This document shows, piece after piece, positions 1 to 7,421 of a stretch of DNA of 17,684 bases. Within the stretch, counting starts at the first letter, position 1. Every line of letters begins with the position of its first letter. Position numbers and translations under genes: made by a program. Below the pieces are notes generated by a model. It saw nothing but the letters and a program-made list of their open reading frames with translations, searched no databases and was not told where the DNA came from. This DNA is from Fusobacteriota bacterium (GTDB lineage: Bacteria > Fusobacteriota > Fusobacteriia > JAPLKR01), in the NCBI GenBank assembly GCA_026387965.1, contig JAPLKR010000078.1:1-17684 (forward strand), given 5' to 3'.

Positions 1-253
1 TTTAAAAAAAGAACTTTGCCTGTCTCTTTTAAAATATTTCTCTTATTTTCTATACAATGGTGAAATGTTTCTTGAGGTGCCACTATTCCTAAGTCAATAT
101 GAGAATAATCATCTTCATTCAGTATACACCGAACCAAACACAAATGTTGTTTCAACACTCTCATATTTTTTAAAAATATTCACTGTTCTGTTTAAAATTT
201 TGCCTCGCTTCAAATAGCTGATTATCACTTATTAAATGCTTACCTACAAACAT
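1..253 (-). pseudogene. Decayed minimal nucleotidyltransferase-domain gene, cut by window edge
   Basis: Read on the minus strand, three frames join into one plausible protein. Frame 1 starts at an ATG at 253 with a GAGG ribosome site 7 nt upstream and reads MFVGKHLISDNQLFEARQNF before stopping at 172-170. Frame 2 then gives YESVETTFVFGSVYTE and stops near 119. Frame 3 continues with NEDDYSHIDLGIVAP and stays open to base 1. Both joins are +1 shifts; the first lies in a T-run. FVFGS followed by a HIDLG block resembles the GS-x(n)-DxD signature of MNT-type nucleotidyltransferases, with His where the first catalytic Asp is expected. I infer a decayed gene. Sequencing error could explain the shifts but not the His. 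The 3' end lies outside the window. Confidence 0.5.
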
Positions 254-263
254 AGTTCATCCT

Positions 264-298
264 CTAAAAAAGAACCAGCATTACTCTGCTAGTTCTTC
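264..298 (-). terminator. Rho-independent terminator after the four-Cys small gene
   Basis: On the minus strand a 9-bp stem (295-287 with 280-272, one G-U pair) closes a 6-nt loop and is followed by six U (271-266). The loop contains the TAA stop of the upstream small gene, so translation and termination structures overlap. Confidence 0.8.
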
Positions 299-436
299 TC
301 CTTTACATAAAACCTCATCCGTATTTGAACATCTTAAACACTTTTTACATACATACTTTGGATTTTCAATTTTTCTTTTTAAATCTTCAAAATTAGATTT
401 TATGTCCTCTTTTGAATAACTGCACAATTTCTTCAA
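281..436 (-). CDS. Small four-cysteine protein (51 aa), function unknown
   Basis: This frame starts at TTG (436-434), just after a strong AGGAGG-type ribosome site at 446-441, and runs 51 codons to a TAA at 283-281. The protein is rich in Lys and Glu, and its C-terminal half contains YVCKKCLRCSNTDEVLCKGE. The Cys-x2-Cys-x2-Cys-x9-Cys arrangement could bind zinc or another metal. From memory, a short tail of this kind (KYVCKKC...YLCKP) is widespread as a small uncharacterised protein in Campylobacterota and relatives; I could not check this. It begins 8 nt past the stop of the repeat-protein gene upstream and is probably co-transcribed with it. The ribosome site, codon pattern and in-place terminator support it being real. 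A second in-frame TTG at 427 has poorer spacing. Confidence 0.65.
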   Translation of the reverse strand: MKKLCSYSKEDIKSNFEDLKRKIENPKYVCKKCLRCSNTDEVLCKGEELAE

Positions 437-444
437 TTCTCCTC

Positions 445-993
445 CTAGATAAAGTCGAATCCATAGCCTATTGCCACGGTCGGTAGTGCATTCATTCGAT
501 GAATATCTAATGCACCTAACTGCATTCCAAATAAAGCGGTTGTTGAGTTTAGCAGTCCAAGTTGAACACCATTAACGTAATTGGATGCGTTAACTAGACC
601 AATTTGAATACCATAATTTTCATCACAACGGTTAAATATTCCAAGTTGCATGCCGTGCCCAACGCTTGCAAGATTAACCAGTCCTGATTGAATTCCGCCA
701 TATGTTACAGCATAGTTTATTGCTCCTACTTGCACTCCTGACATAAATCCATCTTGGTTATACCCACCTACTTGAAGTCCTGTAAAATTACCGCTATCTA
801 AGTTGATCATTCCAAGTTCAATACCTGTAACGTTTTGATGCTGTCCTGCTAGTATGTTAATACTTACCCCCGAGACTGATCCCGAAATGGTAGAAGTTTG
901 GATTTGTGGTAGTAATGAAACTTGTACGGGTGCTGCAAGCGTCATGACTGAAATTCCTGCTAAAAATGCACCTACTCCTAAAATTCTTTTCAT
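445..993 (-). CDS. Exported protein of 14-residue GxQxGxxN repeats (LA_2272-like surface repeat)
   Basis: The 182-aa product begins with a signal peptide (MKR, hydrophobic core, likely cleavage near the Ala-Ala at residues 20-21), so it should leave the cytoplasm. Residues 57-163 are eight tandem copies of a G-hydrophobic-Q-hydrophobic-G-x-hydrophobic-N unit, starting at G57, G72, G86, G100, G114, G128, G142 and G156. After the first, the period is exactly 14 residues; a degenerate ninth unit may begin at G42. The end is aromatic (GYGFDFI). Such repeats resemble the LA_2272-like surface repeat first named in Leptospira. A regular beta-rich fold at the cell surface or in the outer membrane is inferred; the function is unknown. 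An AAAGGAG ribosome site lies 6 nt before the ATG. A copy-number or alignment check of the repeats would show whether they vary between strains. Confidence 0.75.
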   Translation of the reverse strand: MKRILGVGAFLAGISVMTLAAPVQVSLLPQIQTSTISGSVSGVSINILAGQHQNVTGIELGMINLDSGNFTGLQVGGYNQDGFMSGVQVGAINYAVTYGGIQSGLVNLASVGHGMQLGIFNRCDENYGIQIGLVNASNYVNGVQLGLLNSTTALFGMQLGALDIHRMNALPTVAIGYGFDFI

Positions 994-1025
994 TCATTGC
1001 TCCTTTCAAAAATACCTATATACAT

Positions 1026-1054
1026 ATCATATAATACTTAAGGATTTTTTTCAA
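1026..1054 (-). promoter_or_regulatory. Sigma-70-type promoter for the repeat-protein gene
   Basis: On the minus strand TTGAAA (1054-1049) and TATGAT (1031-1026) are separated by exactly 17 nt. The start codon is about 30 nt downstream, with the ribosome site between. It is divergent from the MFS promoter. Confidence 0.65.
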
Positions 1055-1094
1055 GTAGGCGATGATAAAAACCGATACTTTATTCAAATAATCA

Positions 1095-1123
1095 TTGAAA
1101 ATTCTTTATAAATATCATATAAT
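1095..1123 (+). promoter_or_regulatory. Sigma-70-type promoter for the MFS gene
   Basis: TTGAAA (1095-1100) and TATAAT (1118-1123) are separated by 17 nt. An AGGGAG ribosome site (1143-1148) follows, then the ATG at 1158. Spacing and both hexamers are near consensus. Confidence 0.75.
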
Positions 1124-1157
1124 ATAAAATGGATATTAATTAAGGGAGTTTTAACTA

Positions 1158-2624
1158 ATGGAAAATAGCAATCTAGTCACGGATATAGATCAGAAAGAAA
1201 AAAAACAAAAGTATAACAAAGCAATGAATGATTCAAAACTTACTTCAAAACATATCAAAATATGGGTTTTAGCTGGTATGGGAATATTTATTGATGGATT
1301 TGATCTTTTTATTATTGGTATTGCAATGCCTCTACTTCTGATTCAATATCCTATTTTAAAAAGTAATCCAACACTCATAGGTTTTTTATCTGCTGCTGCG
1401 CCTATTGGAGCTATTTTTGGAGCAAGTATTCTGGGAAGACTTACAGATGTTAAAGGCCGAAAATTTGTTTTAATGCTAAATCTTTTCTTTTTTGTGACAT
1501 TTTCTATCCTTGGTGCTTGTTCTTGGAATTTATGGGCACTATTTATTTTTAGATTCTTCATTGGGGTTGGAATAGGTGGAGAATACCCTGTAAGTTCATC
1601 ATATATTACAGAAACAATTCCTAAAAAATATCGCAAAAAAATTCTTATTGGAAATTTTCTGTTTCAATCACTTGGTGCTGTATTTGCAGCCCTTTTAGGA
1701 CTACTGATTCTCTTCTTCTTTCCCTACCCTAATATGTGGAGAGTTATGCTTCTTGCAACCTCAATAATGGCAATTGTCCTCTTTTTCTTTAGACTTCGTC
1801 TCCCTGAAAGTCCTAAATGGCTTGCTCAACATGGCCATCGAAAAGAAGCTGGAAAACAACTTTCAAGACTTGTTGGTAAGAAAGTCAAGGTTTCTAAAGT
1901 TAAAGACAAACATGGCGAGTTTAAAGATATATTTAAACCACAATACATTAGATTGACAATTCTCTCTTGTGTCCCCTGGTTTTTAATGGATATCGCAATG
2001 TATGGAATCGGGCTTTTTACTCCGATAATCATGGCAACGCTCTTTGTCTCCTCTTCAAATCATATGAACTATATCCAGCACGACATGGCCAGTATTAGAA
2101 ATAGTTTGTTGACCGATTTATTCCTGGTTATTGGTATCCTTCTTGCATTGATACTCATTACTCGAATTGGAATCATCAGAATGCAAATAATGGGATTTGT
2201 TGGTATGGGCGTAGGAATGCTTGTTATCGTTTTAACAGTAACATTTATGAAACTTGGTGCACCAGGGTATCTGCCTCTCGTATTTGGCGGATTTATTGTT
2301 TTTTATCTATTCGTCAATCTAGGGCCAAACCCAATGACCTACCTACTTCCAGCACGTATTTACCCTCAACATTTACGCGCAACGGGACATGGTTTTGCAT
2401 CAGCAATGGCTAAAGTAGGGGCAGCCATTGGAATTCTCTTTCTTCCAATATTCAACAATTGGATTGGGCTTTCAAATACCCTTCTCATTATGGCTATTTT
2501 ATCCTTCATTGGAGCAATTATAACACTAATATTTTCTCTTCAAATCATTAAAGATAAGAGAAATCGTAAAAATTATAAACGAATTGTTGAGGATTTAGAA
2601 GAACTTGTGCATCACAAAATATAA
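1158..2624 (+). CDS. MFS transporter, sugar-porter / phosphate-symporter-like
   Basis: The 488-aa protein has a charged N-terminal tail (residues 1-35) and then about 12 hydrophobic segments. The first carries GIFIDGFDLFIIG. The A-motif after TM2 is GRLTDVKGRKFV, the TM4 signature is GVGIGGEYPVSSSY, and RLPESPKWL follows TM6 as in sugar-porter-type MFS proteins. Near the C-terminus GPNPMTYLLPARIYPQHLRA resembles the corresponding block of Pho84/PHS-type phosphate symporters and related metabolite:H+ symporters. It therefore probably moves a small polar solute across the inner membrane by proton symport; the substrate cannot be assigned. It is the only plus-strand gene here, has its own promoter, and ends at a hairpin shared with the convergent DUF502 operon. 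Confidence 0.85.
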   Translation: MENSNLVTDIDQKEKKQKYNKAMNDSKLTSKHIKIWVLAGMGIFIDGFDLFIIGIAMPLLLIQYPILKSNPTLIGFLSAAAPIGAIFGASILGRLTDVKGRKFVLMLNLFFFVTFSILGACSWNLWALFIFRFFIGVGIGGEYPVSSSYITETIPKKYRKKILIGNFLFQSLGAVFAALLGLLILFFFPYPNMWRVMLLATSIMAIVLFFFRLRLPESPKWLAQHGHRKEAGKQLSRLVGKKVKVSKVKDKHGEFKDIFKPQYIRLTILSCVPWFLMDIAMYGIGLFTPIIMATLFVSSSNHMNYIQHDMASIRNSLLTDLFLVIGILLALILITRIGIIRMQIMGFVGMGVGMLVIVLTVTFMKLGAPGYLPLVFGGFIVFYLFVNLGPNPMTYLLPARIYPQHLRATGHGFASAMAKVGAAIGILFLPIFNNWIGLSNTLLIMAILSFIGAIITLIFSLQIIKDKRNRKNYKRIVEDLEELVHHKI

Positions 2625-2628
2625 AAAC

Positions 2629-2656
2629 AATCCCGAAATCAACTGATTTCGGGATT
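2629..2656. terminator. Bidirectional intrinsic terminator between MFS and DUF502 genes
   Basis: A perfect 12-bp inverted repeat (2629-2640 with 2645-2656) surrounds a 4-nt loop. A T-rich tract follows on the plus side and GTTTTTAT on the minus side, so it can stop transcripts from both directions. The stop codon and last residues of the minus-strand DUF502 gene are encoded within it. Confidence 0.85.
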
Positions 2657-3256
2657 ATTTCTTTTTACGATACTCTTTAAAATAGCATCGCTTCCAACAC
2701 CTACACTAATAATAGTTTTTAATGCTTCTTCAAATTTAACTTCTGGAGTTAAAATGAAATCTTCTTTTTTTACATGAAATATGTATCCTGTGGTTGGTTG
2801 TGGACTGGTTGGCATAAATACAGTGTATCTATCCTCTGTTTCATCCGTTACAAAAGCGGTCATATAACTCCCCGTTTTATAGGGGTCGACTAGTCCGACT
2901 CGTGAAAACACTGGAGCTTTTCCCTTTCCTCCATTAAACTTTTCCAAAGTATCCTTTATCGGCTTATAAAGAGGAAGCTTTCCCAATACATGATATTCAA
3001 TTCTTGTAAAGACATATTTCCCAATTCTTGTTTTCACAATGCTTCCGATAATAAAAAGTAGTATTAAAAATATCACAAGACCGATAAAAGCAGATAAATA
3101 ATCTCCCACAATCAAATTAATTTTTAAAGCGGTTGTTAAGGGAAATGTGAAATCTTTAACAAGTTGATAGACATATTGAAAAATAATAATTAAAATAACT
3201 ATTGGCAAAATAGTGAAAAGTCCAATAATTATATTTGTTTTAAATAGGTTTTTCAT
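2639..3256 (-). CDS. DUF502 membrane protein, copy 1 of 3
   Basis: The 205-aa protein belongs to the DUF502 family (related to plant COV/LIKE-COV proteins). Two hydrophobic segments lie near residues 8-30 and 48-72, and a soluble C-terminal half follows. Family hallmarks seen are a GKLPLYKPIKDTLEKF block after TM2, PVFSRVGLVDPY, TAFVTDETEDRYTVFMPTSP, and a terminal VGVGSDAI. The molecular function is unknown; it is an integral inner-membrane protein by prediction. Its ATG lies inside the end of copy 2 with a 17-nt overlap, so the two are translationally linked. It is the last gene of the operon that carries murE and kdsA, and its last codons form one arm of the terminator hairpin. Confidence 0.85.
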   Translation of the reverse strand: MKNLFKTNIIIGLFTILPIVILIIIFQYVYQLVKDFTFPLTTALKINLIVGDYLSAFIGLVIFLILLFIIGSIVKTRIGKYVFTRIEYHVLGKLPLYKPIKDTLEKFNGGKGKAPVFSRVGLVDPYKTGSYMTAFVTDETEDRYTVFMPTSPQPTTGYIFHVKKEDFILTPEVKFEEALKTIISVGVGSDAILKSIVKRNNPEIS

Positions 3257-3860
3257 TTACACACCCTTTTGTTAGTATTTTTGAGCTGCCAACACCACAT
3301 CCAATCATAGTTTTAATCATCTCAGACGAGCTACAATTTTCAAGTAAATTCACCCACTCTTTCTCTACGTGGTAGATATACCCCGATGTAATATTAGGTG
3401 CAACGGGAACATATACAGTATAATGTTTCTCTGATTCGTCAGTTACAAATGCACCCATCAAGACATCACTTTCATATAGGTCTACCAGTGAGGGGTTTGA
3501 AAAAATACTTTTTTGATTTGATGAAGTTTTGAATTTTTCTACCGTGTCTTTTAACATGCTATAACCTGGAATTTTCAATAAAATTAATTGCTCAAAGAAC
3601 TTAATAATCTCACTTCCAACAGATGTTTTCAATGCCACGCCTAGAATTAAAAGAAGTAGACATAAAAGCACAAAAATTAAAATTGCCAACAGAGTATGTA
3701 TAAATGTTGAATTTATCCCTAAAATATCAACAATGGGAAATGAAATATCATAAAATACCGTATATACGACTTTTACAATATAGAGCAGTATTACAAGGGG
3801 CAGTAGCGTTCCAATTCCAAGAAGTATGCGACTTTTGATTAAATTATAAACTCTCTTCAT
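3240..3860 (-). CDS. DUF502 membrane protein, copy 2 of 3
   Basis: The 206-aa paralog of the downstream gene has the same layout: TM1 near residues 12-34, TM2 near 52-76, then LKIPGYSMLKDTVEKF, SIFSNPSLVDLYESD, GAFVTDESEKHYTVYVPVAP and GCGVGSSKIL. It overlaps both neighbours by 17 nt. The C-terminal tail is Cys/Lys-rich and diverges from copy 1. Sequence identity between copies is moderate, so the duplication is not recent. The role is unknown; sitting directly after kdsA suggests, but does not show, a role in envelope biogenesis. Confidence 0.85.
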   Translation of the reverse strand: MKRVYNLIKSRILLGIGTLLPLVILLYIVKVVYTVFYDISFPIVDILGINSTFIHTLLAILIFVLLCLLLLILGVALKTSVGSEIIKFFEQLILLKIPGYSMLKDTVEKFKTSSNQKSIFSNPSLVDLYESDVLMGAFVTDESEKHYTVYVPVAPNITSGYIYHVEKEWVNLLENCSSSEMIKTMIGCGVGSSKILTKGCVNEKPI

Positions 3861-4348
3861 GTTTCACCTCATAATAATTTTCAAGTATCGCGTTAGAACC
3901 CGCACCAAAGCTAAGTAATGTTTTAAAGGAGTCTTGAAAATTTATATTTTTTAAACTCACTAACCTATCACAAGGAACATACGTTACTAGTATCATCCCT
4001 GGGTTGCCTCCACACACAATAAGTGTCTTGGCAACTCCCTCTTTAGTATCGAGAATGTATACCGTTGTAAGTGCTGAGCCCTTATGTAGTCTTGCAAGGG
4101 CGACATCTCCTTTTATCATCTCATTATTTCCTTTAAGTGGTTCAAATACTTCTACTAGCATTTTATATCCAGGAATTAAATCTAATATTTTTTTTTCTGT
4201 AAAAAGTTGTATTTTCCTTCCTAAGGATGGTGGGTATAATAAATGGAACTAAAAGATTAAGTATGAAATAACACACGATAAAGAGTATTAATAAAGGAAA
4301 AAGTTGAAAAAATCCCAACTTCATTGAGGATGTAATCCTATTTTTCAT
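3844..4348 (-). pseudogene. DUF502 copy 3, broken by internal deletion and frameshift
   Basis: The 5' part (ATG at 4348) encodes a DUF502 N-terminus with TM1 (LGFFQLFPLLILFIVCYFIL) up to about PFIIPTIL, then runs out of frame to a stop at 4163. A +1 frame takes over: PSLGRKIQLFTEKKILDLIP aligns with TSVGSEIIKFFEQLILLKIP of copy 2 and continues through the normal C-terminal half to 3844. The missing stretch is TM2, roughly 35 residues, and the junction lies near 4220-4235. The C-terminal piece alone (ATG at 4161, 105 aa) could still be translated as a soluble fragment. It starts 1 nt after the kdsA stop and overlaps copy 2 by 17 nt, like copies 2 and 1, which argues that it arose by tandem duplication and then decayed. 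Confidence 0.75.
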
Positions 4349-4349
4349 T

Positions 4350-5171
4350 CTAATATCCTTTGATTAATTTATCAATAGCTTTACATGTTATTAGTACTTC
4401 TTCTAAGTTTTCAAGTTTTAGCATATTTGGACCATCAGACTTAGCATTATCCGGATCTGGGTGAACCTCTGCAAATACAGCCGCAATTCCAAGCGAGAGT
4501 GCTGCTTTCATAAGTGGAAATACATACTCTCTATCTCCGCCGGTTGTTGTTCCATTTCCACCAGGCTTTTGAACTGAGTGGGTTGCGTCAAATACCACTG
4601 GATAATCCATTTTTTTCATCTCTAACATACTGCGCATGTCCACAACAAGATTGTTATAGCCAAAAGTAGTCCCACGCTCACACAAAGTTACATTGAAATT
4701 TTCGCACTCTTCAAACTTTTTCACCACCTGTTTCATATCCCAAGGTGCCAAAAATTGCCCTTTTTTAACGTTAACCATCTTTCCTGTTTTAGCAGCAGCA
4801 ATAAGTAAGTCTGTTTGTCGACACAAAAATGCCGGTATTTGTAGTACATCTACCACTTTTCCAGCTTCCGTAGCTTGCTCTTCTGTGTGAACATCCGTCA
4901 AAACAGGTATATTAAATCTTTTCTTCACTTTACCTAGAAGTTCTAACCCCTTCTCTATCCCTGGTCCTCTAAACGAGTAAATTGATGAACGGTTGGCTTT
5001 ATCAAAAGATGATTTGAAAATAAAAGGGATCTCTAACCTTGTGCATATCTCTTGAATTTTTTCTGCCATTTCCATAACTAGCTCTTCACTCTCCATAACG
5101 CATGGTCCAGCAATTAATACAAACGGTTTATCATTTGAAAATGTGATATTCCCTACTTTTACATCTCTCAT
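4350..5171 (-). CDS. kdsA: KDO-8-phosphate synthase, metal-dependent type
   Basis: The enzyme condenses phosphoenolpyruvate with arabinose-5-phosphate to make KDO-8-phosphate, the precursor of the LPS inner-core sugar KDO, in the cytoplasm. The 273-aa length is normal. [10 protein letters not shown] at residues 20-29 places a Cys at position 24, where the metal-independent E. coli enzyme has Asn. Together with H198 (FDATHS), E235 and D246 ([10 protein letters not shown]...D) this completes the Cys-His-Glu-Asp metal site of the Aquifex-type class. Substrate-binding stretches [12 protein letters not shown] and LCRQTDLL are present. The ATG at 5171 follows a TAGGAG ribosome site. It lies 9 nt after the DUF218 gene and 1 nt before the broken DUF502 gene, within one operon. 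Confidence 0.95.
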   Translation of the reverse strand: MRDVKVGNITFSNDKPFVLIAGPCVMESEELVMEMAEKIQEICTRLEIPFIFKSSFDKANRSSIYSFRGPGIEKGLELLGKVKKRFNIPVLTDVHTEEQATEAGKVVDVLQIPAFLCRQTDLLIAAAKTGKMVNVKKGQFLAPWDMKQVVKKFEECENFNVTLCERGTTFGYNNLVVDMRSMLEMKKMDYPVVFDATHSVQKPGGNGTTTGGDREYVFPLMKAALSLGIAAVFAEVHPDPDNAKSDGPNMLKLENLEEVLITCKAIDKLIKGY

Positions 5172-5180
5172 TATTCTCTC

Positions 5181-5966
5181 CTATCTTACTTTTAACATTG
5201 CTATTTTTTCATTGATTACAATAACACTATTTTTTAAACTTCCTGCATTAGGGAGAAAGTTGTACAAATTTTTTGCACTCGCTCGTCCACTTAAATACCC
5301 TGCTGGATCTGGAATTACTGAAAGCCCTACTGATTTAAATGTTGCATAGGCTCTTGGCATATGAAATGCACTGGTCAGAAGTAGCGCACCATTCAAATTA
5401 TCTGCCCCAAACTTTTCTAGAGAATTTTTGGCATTTTGATAGGTCGTTTGACTCTTCGTCTCAATATGAATATCATTTTCAGCTACACCTAGTGTCACAA
5501 GTACCACTTTATACGTTTCTGCTTCACTGTGTTTTTTGTAGCCTGGACCATAACCACCACCCGTAATATAAATCGTATCCTCTTGTCCTTTGCTTTTTGC
5601 ATACTGGTATATTTTATATGCTTCTATAAGTCTTGGGTACACTGTTTCGCTCGGTAAATTTTCAATTTTTCCATCTTTGTCACTGTAAGCCACAACACCA
5701 CTACCAAGAATAATCATATGCTTGTATTGTAGCGTATCCATAGCATCAATGGATACATATTTTGACTGTAACTTTGCCATCATGTTTCCTGAAACTATGG
5801 GGGTGCTCGGAATATAAAGAATTAGCGCTATTATCCACACTATTATATCGGTTTTCTTAACACTTTTATTTTTAATTATTCTAAGAATGGTTAATAAAAT
5901 TAGAAGTATTATTACAATACCAGGAAACATTGCCCATGCAATACAGGCTTTATAGATAAAAAACAC
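5181..5966 (-). CDS. YdcF/ElyC-like DUF218 membrane protein
   Basis: The 261-aa product starts at GTG with an AGGAGG site 5 nt upstream that overlaps the murE stop. Two hydrophobic segments (about residues 9-29 and 40-57) precede a DUF218 domain. Its marks are MIILGSGVV near residue 84, YITGGGY, SEAETYKVVLVTLGV, ETKSQTTYQNAKNSLE and LLLTSAFHMPRA. E. coli ElyC, a family member, affects envelope and lipid-carrier homeostasis, so a role near peptidoglycan or LPS precursor use is reasonable. Position between murE and kdsA supports this by inference only; no activity can be assigned. The gap to each neighbour is 9 nt. Confidence 0.8.
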   Translation of the reverse strand: MFFIYKACIAWAMFPGIVIILLILLTILRIIKNKSVKKTDIIVWIIALILYIPSTPIVSGNMMAKLQSKYVSIDAMDTLQYKHMIILGSGVVAYSDKDGKIENLPSETVYPRLIEAYKIYQYAKSKGQEDTIYITGGGYGPGYKKHSEAETYKVVLVTLGVAENDIHIETKSQTTYQNAKNSLEKFGADNLNGALLLTSAFHMPRAYATFKSVGLSVIPDPAGYLSGRASAKNLYNFLPNAGSLKNSVIVINEKIAMLKVR

Positions 5967-5975
5967 AGTCCCCTC

Positions 5976-7421
5976 CTACTTCAAATATTTTCTTGCTACC
6001 TTTTGATCACTGAAAAAATGCTTCTCACGCCCAATGATTTGATATTGTTCATGCCCCTTACCCGCAATCAGCACTGCATCGCTCACTTGCGCATGTGCTA
6101 TAGCAAAAGAAATGGCCTCTTCTCGGCTCTCAATTATTTTATAACAACCTTTAGGATACTTCACTTCATGAAGTCCCTCAACCACATCTAAGAGAATTTT
6201 ATTAGGCTCTTCATTTCTTGGATTATCTGAAGTCACCACGACAAAATCTGAGTATTTAGCGGCTACTTTTGCCATCAGAGGCCTTTTAGTTTTATCTCTA
6301 TCTCCGCCCGCTCCAAAAACGGTTATGATTTTTCCTTTTGCCAGTCTTTTCATAGTTGAGAGGATATTTTCCAAAGCATCACTGGTATGTGCAAAATCTA
6401 CCACCACAATTTTATTTTTTTCATTTTTTATCAACTCAAAGCGTCCTGGAACTTGTTTTAATTTTGGACTTTTTTCAATGAGTTCCTCTAAGGAAAGTCC
6501 TGTCATAGAGACCGAAATCAGTGTTGAAATAACATTTTGTAAATTATACTCCCCAAGATAAGGAATATCAACACGATAAGTTTTATCCTCTACTTTTAAC
6601 TCTGCACGCATCCCTTCCAAGCTCTCAGCTAAAATTTGACCTTGAATGGTCGCTTTTTTAGCCAAAGAAAATGTAGACGCTTGTGGATAACGTTCATAAA
6701 GCTTTGCCCCCCAAGCATCATCAATGTTAATCACAGCATTTTTTGGATTTTTCAACATGGAAAAGAGTTTGGCTTTTGCTTCAAAGTAGTTCTCCATTGT
6801 CAGATGAAAATCTAAATGGTCTTGTGTAAGATTTGTAAATATTGCCACATTAAATTCAATATCTTCGACTCTTTTAAGCTCTAAGGCATGTGAAGTCACC
6901 TCCATAACCACCCACTCAATCCCCTTTTGAACCGCTAAATTAAAAAGCCTTGTCAGTTGAACCGGTTCAGGTGTGGTATTAGGAGCTTCAAAGCACACGT
7001 CTCCCACTTTATACTCCACAGTTCCAATTTTGACAACGGGACATTGCATCATCTGCTCTATCATAAATGAGGTGGTTGTCTTTCCATTTGTCCCAGTAAT
7101 TCCAATAAATTTCAGGCTTTTTTCAGGATAGTTATAAAACATCTTAGCCACTTTACCTGCTACCGCATCTAAATTCTCAATGTAAATGCATCCGACTCCC
7201 GCATAGAGGGGAACATCTTTTTTAGAAACAAAGAGAAGTTTTGCCCCTTTTTCCACTGCACATGGTATAAACTGATGCCCGTCAACTGTTAACCCATTAA
7301 TGGCTATAAATGCATCGAGCTCTTTCACTAGTTTAGAATTGGTATGAAGTTCCTTGAATTTAATATCTGGAATATCAGAAAGAATTTCCCCGAAAAATTC
7401 TTTTAAAATTTTATTAAGCAT
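5976..7421 (-). CDS. murE: UDP-MurNAc-tripeptide synthetase (third amino acid ligase)
   Basis: MurE adds the third, diamino residue to UDP-MurNAc-L-Ala-D-Glu using ATP in the cytoplasm. The 481-aa protein has the N-terminal uridine-binding domain and the ATP loop GITGTNGKTTT (107-117). It also has TTPEP near 149-153, MEVTSHALELKRV (173-185), FTNLTQDHLDFH (195-206), the carbamylated-lysine region EAKAKLF (214-220), GRFE (326-329), DNPR (399-402) and GKGHEQYQ near the C-terminus. DNPR marks acceptors of the meso-DAP type; fusobacterial MurE is reported to use meso-lanthionine, which this motif would not exclude. The ATG overlaps the truB stop by 8 nt and its AAAGGAG site lies inside truB. Confidence 0.95.
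   Translation of the reverse strand: MLNKILKEFFGEILSDIPDIKFKELHTNSKLVKELDAFIAINGLTVDGHQFIPCAVEKGAKLLFVSKKDVPLYAGVGCIYIENLDAVAGKVAKMFYNYPEKSLKFIGITGTNGKTTTSFMIEQMMQCPVVKIGTVEYKVGDVCFEAPNTTPEPVQLTRLFNLAVQKGIEWVVMEVTSHALELKRVEDIEFNVAIFTNLTQDHLDFHLTMENYFEAKAKLFSMLKNPKNAVINIDDAWGAKLYERYPQASTFSLAKKATIQGQILAESLEGMRAELKVEDKTYRVDIPYLGEYNLQNVISTLISVSMTGLSLEELIEKSPKLKQVPGRFELIKNEKNKIVVVDFAHTSDALENILSTMKRLAKGKIITVFGAGGDRDKTKRPLMAKVAAKYSDFVVVTSDNPRNEEPNKILLDVVEGLHEVKYPKGCYKIIESREEAISFAIAHAQVSDAVLIAGKGHEQYQIIGREKHFFSDQKVARKYLK

Noticed and set aside
854-1111. 85-codon plus-strand open frame
   Set aside because: It is antisense to the signal-peptide region of the repeat-protein gene and spans the divergent promoters.
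3844-4161. Stand-alone 105-aa soluble protein
   Set aside because: Its homology continues upstream of its ATG in the same frame into a DUF502 core, so it is a fragment of a broken gene and not an independent gene.
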